Notes under the pieces: model-generated
The model's input: the letters and a program-made list of their open reading frames with translations, nothing else
Told to the model about the DNA's origin: nothing
Databases searched by the model: none
Position numbers and translations under genes: made by a program
Assembly (NCBI GenBank): GCA_017161665.1
Contig: JADFCT010000035.1
Location: 1-15,883, forward strand
Direction of reading: 5' to 3'
Length of the DNA stretch: 15,883 bases
DNA from: Candidatus Sumerlaeota bacterium
GTDB lineage: Bacteria; Sumerlaeota; Sumerlaeia; JADFCT01
Shown: positions 12,957-15,883 of the stretch, piece by piece
How positions within the stretch are numbered: position 1 is the first letter of the stretch
Layout: each line of letters opens with the position of its first letter

Positions 12957-12986
12957 AAAAAGATTCATGGCGCCGGAGGGTCGGCG
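12957..12986 (-). terminator. Weak terminator-like hairpin after the seven-haem cytochrome gene
   Basis: On the minus strand CGCCG (12986-12982) pairs with CGGCG (12975-12971) around a six-base loop, with a five-T run (12961-12957) nine bases after the stem. The stem is short, so this is tentative. The rest of the 262-base gap (12878-13139) has an AT-rich stretch at about 12900-12960 that could hold the nfeD promoter, but no clear -35/-10 pair. Confidence 0.3.
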
Positions 12987-13139
12987 AACATCGGGCTCTT
13001 AACTGAAAAGATAAACGGTCGCTTTGGGAAACAGGCCGATTCCCGCGCCGTTTGGGGAAATGCGACAACTGGAACAGATTCTTTCCTTTGGAATGGCTTC
13101 CGAGTCGTTCGTCTTGTCGCCTGTCTGAAACGATCCGCC

Positions 13140-14699
13140 TTATTGGGCATCCACCAATTCCACGAGGTCTTTTTCATGGGTATGGCAATCGGTGCACAGG
13201 CCTTGTTTCCAGATGTCATCCATTCCCCGGGGATGGATGAAATCCTGAATATGATATTGAGTGTCTTCCAGAGCTTCTTCTCCCTGGGCTTGGGAAACGA
13301 TTTCGTGACACATCCGGCAGTCTTTGGATAGCACGCGTCCGTCCTGGGATTTCATCTGCCCGTCATGGCAACGGAAACAGCCGGGGAACCGGAAGTGATT
13401 GATGTGGACCGCGTGATCGGTCCAGTTGACATTGTGTTCGGGGAAGCTGGTCTTCTGATACGTTTCCTGAAGCAGGGCAATGGTCTTTTCAATGCGCTGG
13501 ACGCCGGCGGGTCCGGACATCTGTTCCTTGTACAAGTCGCGCATTTGGGCGTCGATCGTCTTCAGGGCTGTTTCCGTGTCGGGATAGGCGTCCTCCAGCA
13601 GGGCGACGGAGCGGCGTTTGATGTAGGGGAGCGTTCGATCCAGAAATCCCCGCCCCAACGCTTCGTCCACGAGATCCCGTGGGGGGCGGAACTCATGGGA
13701 CGGGCGATTGTGACAATCCATGCAGTCCATTTCACGGGTTTCTGTCTGAAGCGGAGCCGTGGTGAAGCCGGTATCCCGTCGATACTCCCGGCTGGTTCCG
13801 TCGGCATAGGTGATTCGTGTCCAGGGGATGTCGAGGCGTTTGCGATCCTGGGCGAAGTATTCCACCTTGATATCGGGATTGACGTGCCAGTGGACGCCAT
13901 GGGGCTCGTTGAGTTCCTGTGAGCCCGAGCCGACCTTGACCAGCAGGTTGTATCGCCAGGGGGTGTTGGCCCGATCATATCCGAAACGCCAGCGGACTTT
14001 CTCGATGGAGCCGGAGATCTTCTCGGGCCAGTGGCATTGCTCACACGTGTCGCGGGCCGGTCGCAGATCTTCCACGGGCGTCTGGATCGGCAGATGATAG
14101 GATTGGTTCAGCATGGCGAAAACCTGTCCGATCCCGGAGATCTTGGATTTGACGAACCAGCTGGCCCCTGAACCGATATGACATTCGGCGCAGGACACGC
14201 GGGCGTGGGGCGAGTTGTGATAGGTCACGTACTCCGGCTCCATCACCTGGTGACAGAGCATCCCGCAGAACTCGACCGACTCGGTGAAGTGATAGCCCTG
14301 ATAGCCGCCAATGGCGGACAGGACCAGAAACAGGGCCGTGATAATCCCGACAGCCAGAATGCTCTTACGCGTGCGGGCCGAATTGAAATCAAACACGGGA
14401 TAGTGCGACGCCGAAGAGAAGCCTTTCCGCCGCCGTCGCCATTCCAGAACGATCCCCAGAATGGCCAGCGCCAGCCCGCCGATCAGCGGGGCGGGAATGA
14501 TCAGATAGGTGACCAGTGAGCGATAGGGATTGCTGGCATCCGCATGAAACAGCAAGTCATAGCCGATCAACACCACCGCGATGACCCCCGTGACGGCGGC
14601 CACATTCAATCCCACGTAGGTGATCATATTTCGGTAAATGGGAACACCCGGGTCGGTCCTGGGCGCCGACGCGTTATTTGAAGTTGAATTCCGGCTCAT
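13140..14699 (-). CDS. NapC/NirT-type membrane multihaem cytochrome c, seven haem motifs
   Basis: 519 residues. Three predicted membrane helices: ~25-50 (MITYVGLNVAAVTGVIAVVLIG), ~63-87 (TYLIIPAPLIGGLALAILGIV) and ~113-138 (SILAVGIITALFLVLSAIGG). Then a periplasmic cytochrome part with seven haem sites: CGMLCH 145 (three residues between the cysteines), CAECH 170, CEQCH 219, CMDCH 326, CFRCH 441, CRMCH 461, CTDCH 502. The CGMLCHQVMEPEY...SPHARVSCAECHIGSG block is the NapC/NirT signature, with Met153 a possible haem-1 ligand. Family role: oxidise menaquinol in the membrane and pass electrons to periplasmic partners. The extra membrane helices and three C-terminal haems make it larger than the four-haem NrfH/NapC core. 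The ATG at 14699 has AGAGGA nine bases upstream. It is divergent from the other cytochrome gene, with 98 bases between start codons. Confidence 0.9.
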   Translation of the reverse strand: MSRNSTSNNASAPRTDPGVPIYRNMITYVGLNVAAVTGVIAVVLIGYDLLFHADASNPYRSLVTYLIIPAPLIGGLALAILGIVLEWRRRRKGFSSASHYPVFDFNSARTRKSILAVGIITALFLVLSAIGGYQGYHFTESVEFCGMLCHQVMEPEYVTYHNSPHARVSCAECHIGSGASWFVKSKISGIGQVFAMLNQSYHLPIQTPVEDLRPARDTCEQCHWPEKISGSIEKVRWRFGYDRANTPWRYNLLVKVGSGSQELNEPHGVHWHVNPDIKVEYFAQDRKRLDIPWTRITYADGTSREYRRDTGFTTAPLQTETREMDCMDCHNRPSHEFRPPRDLVDEALGRGFLDRTLPYIKRRSVALLEDAYPDTETALKTIDAQMRDLYKEQMSGPAGVQRIEKTIALLQETYQKTSFPEHNVNWTDHAVHINHFRFPGCFRCHDGQMKSQDGRVLSKDCRMCHEIVSQAQGEEALEDTQYHIQDFIHPRGMDDIWKQGLCTDCHTHEKDLVELVDAQ

Positions 14700-14760
14700 T
14701 CGATTTTATCCTCTCGTGCGGCTTTGGATCGCCATGGTGATGCGCCCCTATTTGCGCCGC

Positions 14761-14774
14761 AAGGGAAGTCCCTT
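14761..14774. promoter_or_regulatory. Dyad in the divergent cytochrome promoter region
   Basis: AAGGGA-AG-TCCCTT is a perfect 6-bp dyad in the 98-base space between the two divergent cytochrome start codons, 23 bases before the plus-strand start. A regulator controlling both genes could bind here. No known operator is recognised, and a chance dyad of this size is quite possible. Confidence 0.25.
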
Positions 14775-14797
14775 AACGCCCCAGAGGAACCATGACA

Positions 14798-15883
14798 ATG
14801 AGACATATTCTTCAGATCGTAACCTTACTCACAGGATTTCTTTTGTCAATGGCAACTCTGGCCGCTCGAGCGCAACTGATCGAGCCGGGCCCCTGGCTCC
14901 ACGAACCCTATCGGGAGAACAATTGCGCGGCCTGTCATCAAGACGCCGACGCGCCGTCAGGCGCCGATCTGATTCATGACACTGAACAATTGTGCTTCGC
15001 CTGTCATGGGGACATGGCGACGACGGCCTCATTGACGGCGACCTTCCCGCTGGAGACGGCGACCACCACGACCACGTCGTCGATTGCCGCACGGCTGCAT
15101 GGGGTCCCCATTTCGGGGGGGTCTCAAAAGAATGGGTGCCTGTCCTGTCACCGGCCCCATGGGGCCAAGCGGCTGGGACTCTTGCGGGAGAGCCTGCCGT
15201 CCCGACGGGACTTTTGCGCCACCCAATGCCATGCCGATGAACTGGAACAGTTTTCCCAGCGTCCCTTCCGCCATGAGGTGAGCCGGCGTCAGGATTGCCT
15301 GAATTGTCATTTTGCCCACAAAAACGAAGGCAATCGCTTTTTGCGAGAAGACAACGGTCTGACCTGTTTATCCTGTCACAACCTGCCTGTCCGCAAGGGT
15401 GGGCGGCGACTGGCCAGTATCTCCCTGGCCCTGGAGGCGCCTTTCCCACATGAACCCACACGTGGCGCGGCGTGCGCATCCTGCCACGAATACCATGGCT
15501 CTCAGTCCCCCTATATCCTGCGCGCATCCTATCCGGCGGGTCCCCGGACGGCCTATCGCCGCGCGGCTTATTCGCTGTGCTATGAGTGTCATGATCCCGC
15601 GCTGATCGAATCTGAAACCGTTGCTGAAAACGCGTCCGCGCCGACGGACTTCCGGGATGGCGCCGCCAACCTTCATTATCGTCATGTGGTCGCACCCCGC
15701 CGGGGTCGGGCCTGCGATCAATGCCACGCCATCCACGGCAGTGAACAGGACAAACTCATCCGCGAGGACTATCATCTGGGACTCTGGCAGGGGACCATCA
15801 CCTATCAGCGATCGGACACCGGCGGACGGTGCGACACGCCCTGTCATACGCCCATGGCTTATGATCGGAAGAATCCCTTGAAC
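14798..15883 (+). CDS. Secreted multihaem cytochrome c, at least ten haem motifs (3' partial)
   Basis: The frame is open to the right edge (362 codons), so the C-terminus is missing. Residues 1-24 form a signal peptide (MRHILQIVTLLTGFLL...LAARA). Ten haem-attachment motifs follow: CAACH 43, CFACH 66, CLSCH 114, CATQCH 140, CLNCH 167, CLSCH 190, CASCH 226, CYECH 261, CDQCH 306, CDTPCH 345; the fourth and tenth have three residues between the cysteines. They come as pairs 23-39 residues apart, like doubled-CXXCH / cytochrome c3-type multihaem proteins. Little else but linkers is present, so this is an electron-transfer protein, probably periplasmic or outer-surface. Start: ATGs at 14792 and 14798 are in frame; GAGGA at 14784-14788 is nine bases from the second and only three from the first, so the second is preferred. 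The divergent membrane cytochrome is the natural electron donor (inference). Confidence 0.85.
   Translation, partial: MRHILQIVTLLTGFLLSMATLAARAQLIEPGPWLHEPYRENNCAACHQDADAPSGADLIHDTEQLCFACHGDMATTASLTATFPLETATTTTTSSIAARLHGVPISGGSQKNGCLSCHRPHGAKRLGLLRESLPSRRDFCATQCHADELEQFSQRPFRHEVSRRQDCLNCHFAHKNEGNRFLREDNGLTCLSCHNLPVRKGGRRLASISLALEAPFPHEPTRGAACASCHEYHGSQSPYILRASYPAGPRTAYRRAAYSLCYECHDPALIESETVAENASAPTDFRDGAANLHYRHVVAPRRGRACDQCHAIHGSEQDKLIREDYHLGLWQGTITYQRSDTGGRCDTPCHTPMAYDRKNPLN

Noticed and set aside
12878..13139. A promoter for the NfeD-like gene, with TTGACG on the minus strand as -35
   Set aside because: No acceptable -10 stands 16-18 bases from it; the AT-rich stretch is suggestive only.
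14829..15695. A 288-codon minus-strand open frame and other frames across the right end
   Set aside because: They are shadows of the plus-strand multihaem frame, which has a signal peptide and ten haem motifs in register.

Overview
The window looks like part of the chromosome of an uncultured, moderately GC-rich, Gram-negative bacterium. Three features point to the Sumerlaeota (BRC1) / Hydrogenedentota / planctomycete-like part of the tree: a dockerin-bearing secreted protein, a GspG-like pseudopilin with an IPNFLEAQ-type N-terminus, and a very large secreted glycosidase. Phylum placement is an inference from gene style only; there is no rRNA or tRNA gene here.

Layout. (1) Positions 1-2385 hold the 3' part of a secreted LamG/TSP3/dockerin protein, a strong hairpin, a pseudopilin gene and a good intrinsic terminator. 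(2) Positions 2396-2880 hold no intact gene. They hold a mobile-element relic: two long inverted arms, each a string of four small palindromes with TTCA/TTTA loops, around the last ~50 codons of an IS200-like (RAYT, Y1) transposase. (3) Positions 2912-7993 encode a 1693-residue secreted protein. It joins a GtaA-like (DUF4964/5127/4965/1793) half to a jelly-roll linker domain, a GH127/DUF1680 half with an intact Glu/Cys zinc site, and a C-terminal discoidin-like domain. (4) Positions 8143-10523 carry three same-strand genes: an NtrC-class response regulator with a variant GAFTHA loop, a 56-residue four-cysteine protein, and a DPM1-like glycosyltransferase. A perfect 14-bp hairpin separates them from the opposing genes. 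(5) Positions 10616-12877 (minus strand) are an NfeD-like/flotillin membrane pair like E. coli yqiJ-yqiK. (6) Positions 13140-15883 are two divergent multihaem cytochrome genes: a membrane NapC/NirT-type protein with seven haem motifs (minus), and a secreted cytochrome with at least ten haem motifs that runs off the right edge (plus).

How the genes may work together. The cytochrome pair looks like a quinol-to-periplasm electron route. NfeD plus flotillin is a known membrane-microdomain module. The pseudopilin, dockerin protein and glycosidase fit export and breakdown of plant or algal polysaccharide. The regulator has no histidine kinase beside it, and no convincing sigma-54 promoter was found in the window.

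Most worth a second look: the palindrome array with a compensatory base-pair change between its arms, the GtaA-like/GH127 fusion, and the divergent seven-haem / ten-or-more-haem cytochrome locus.
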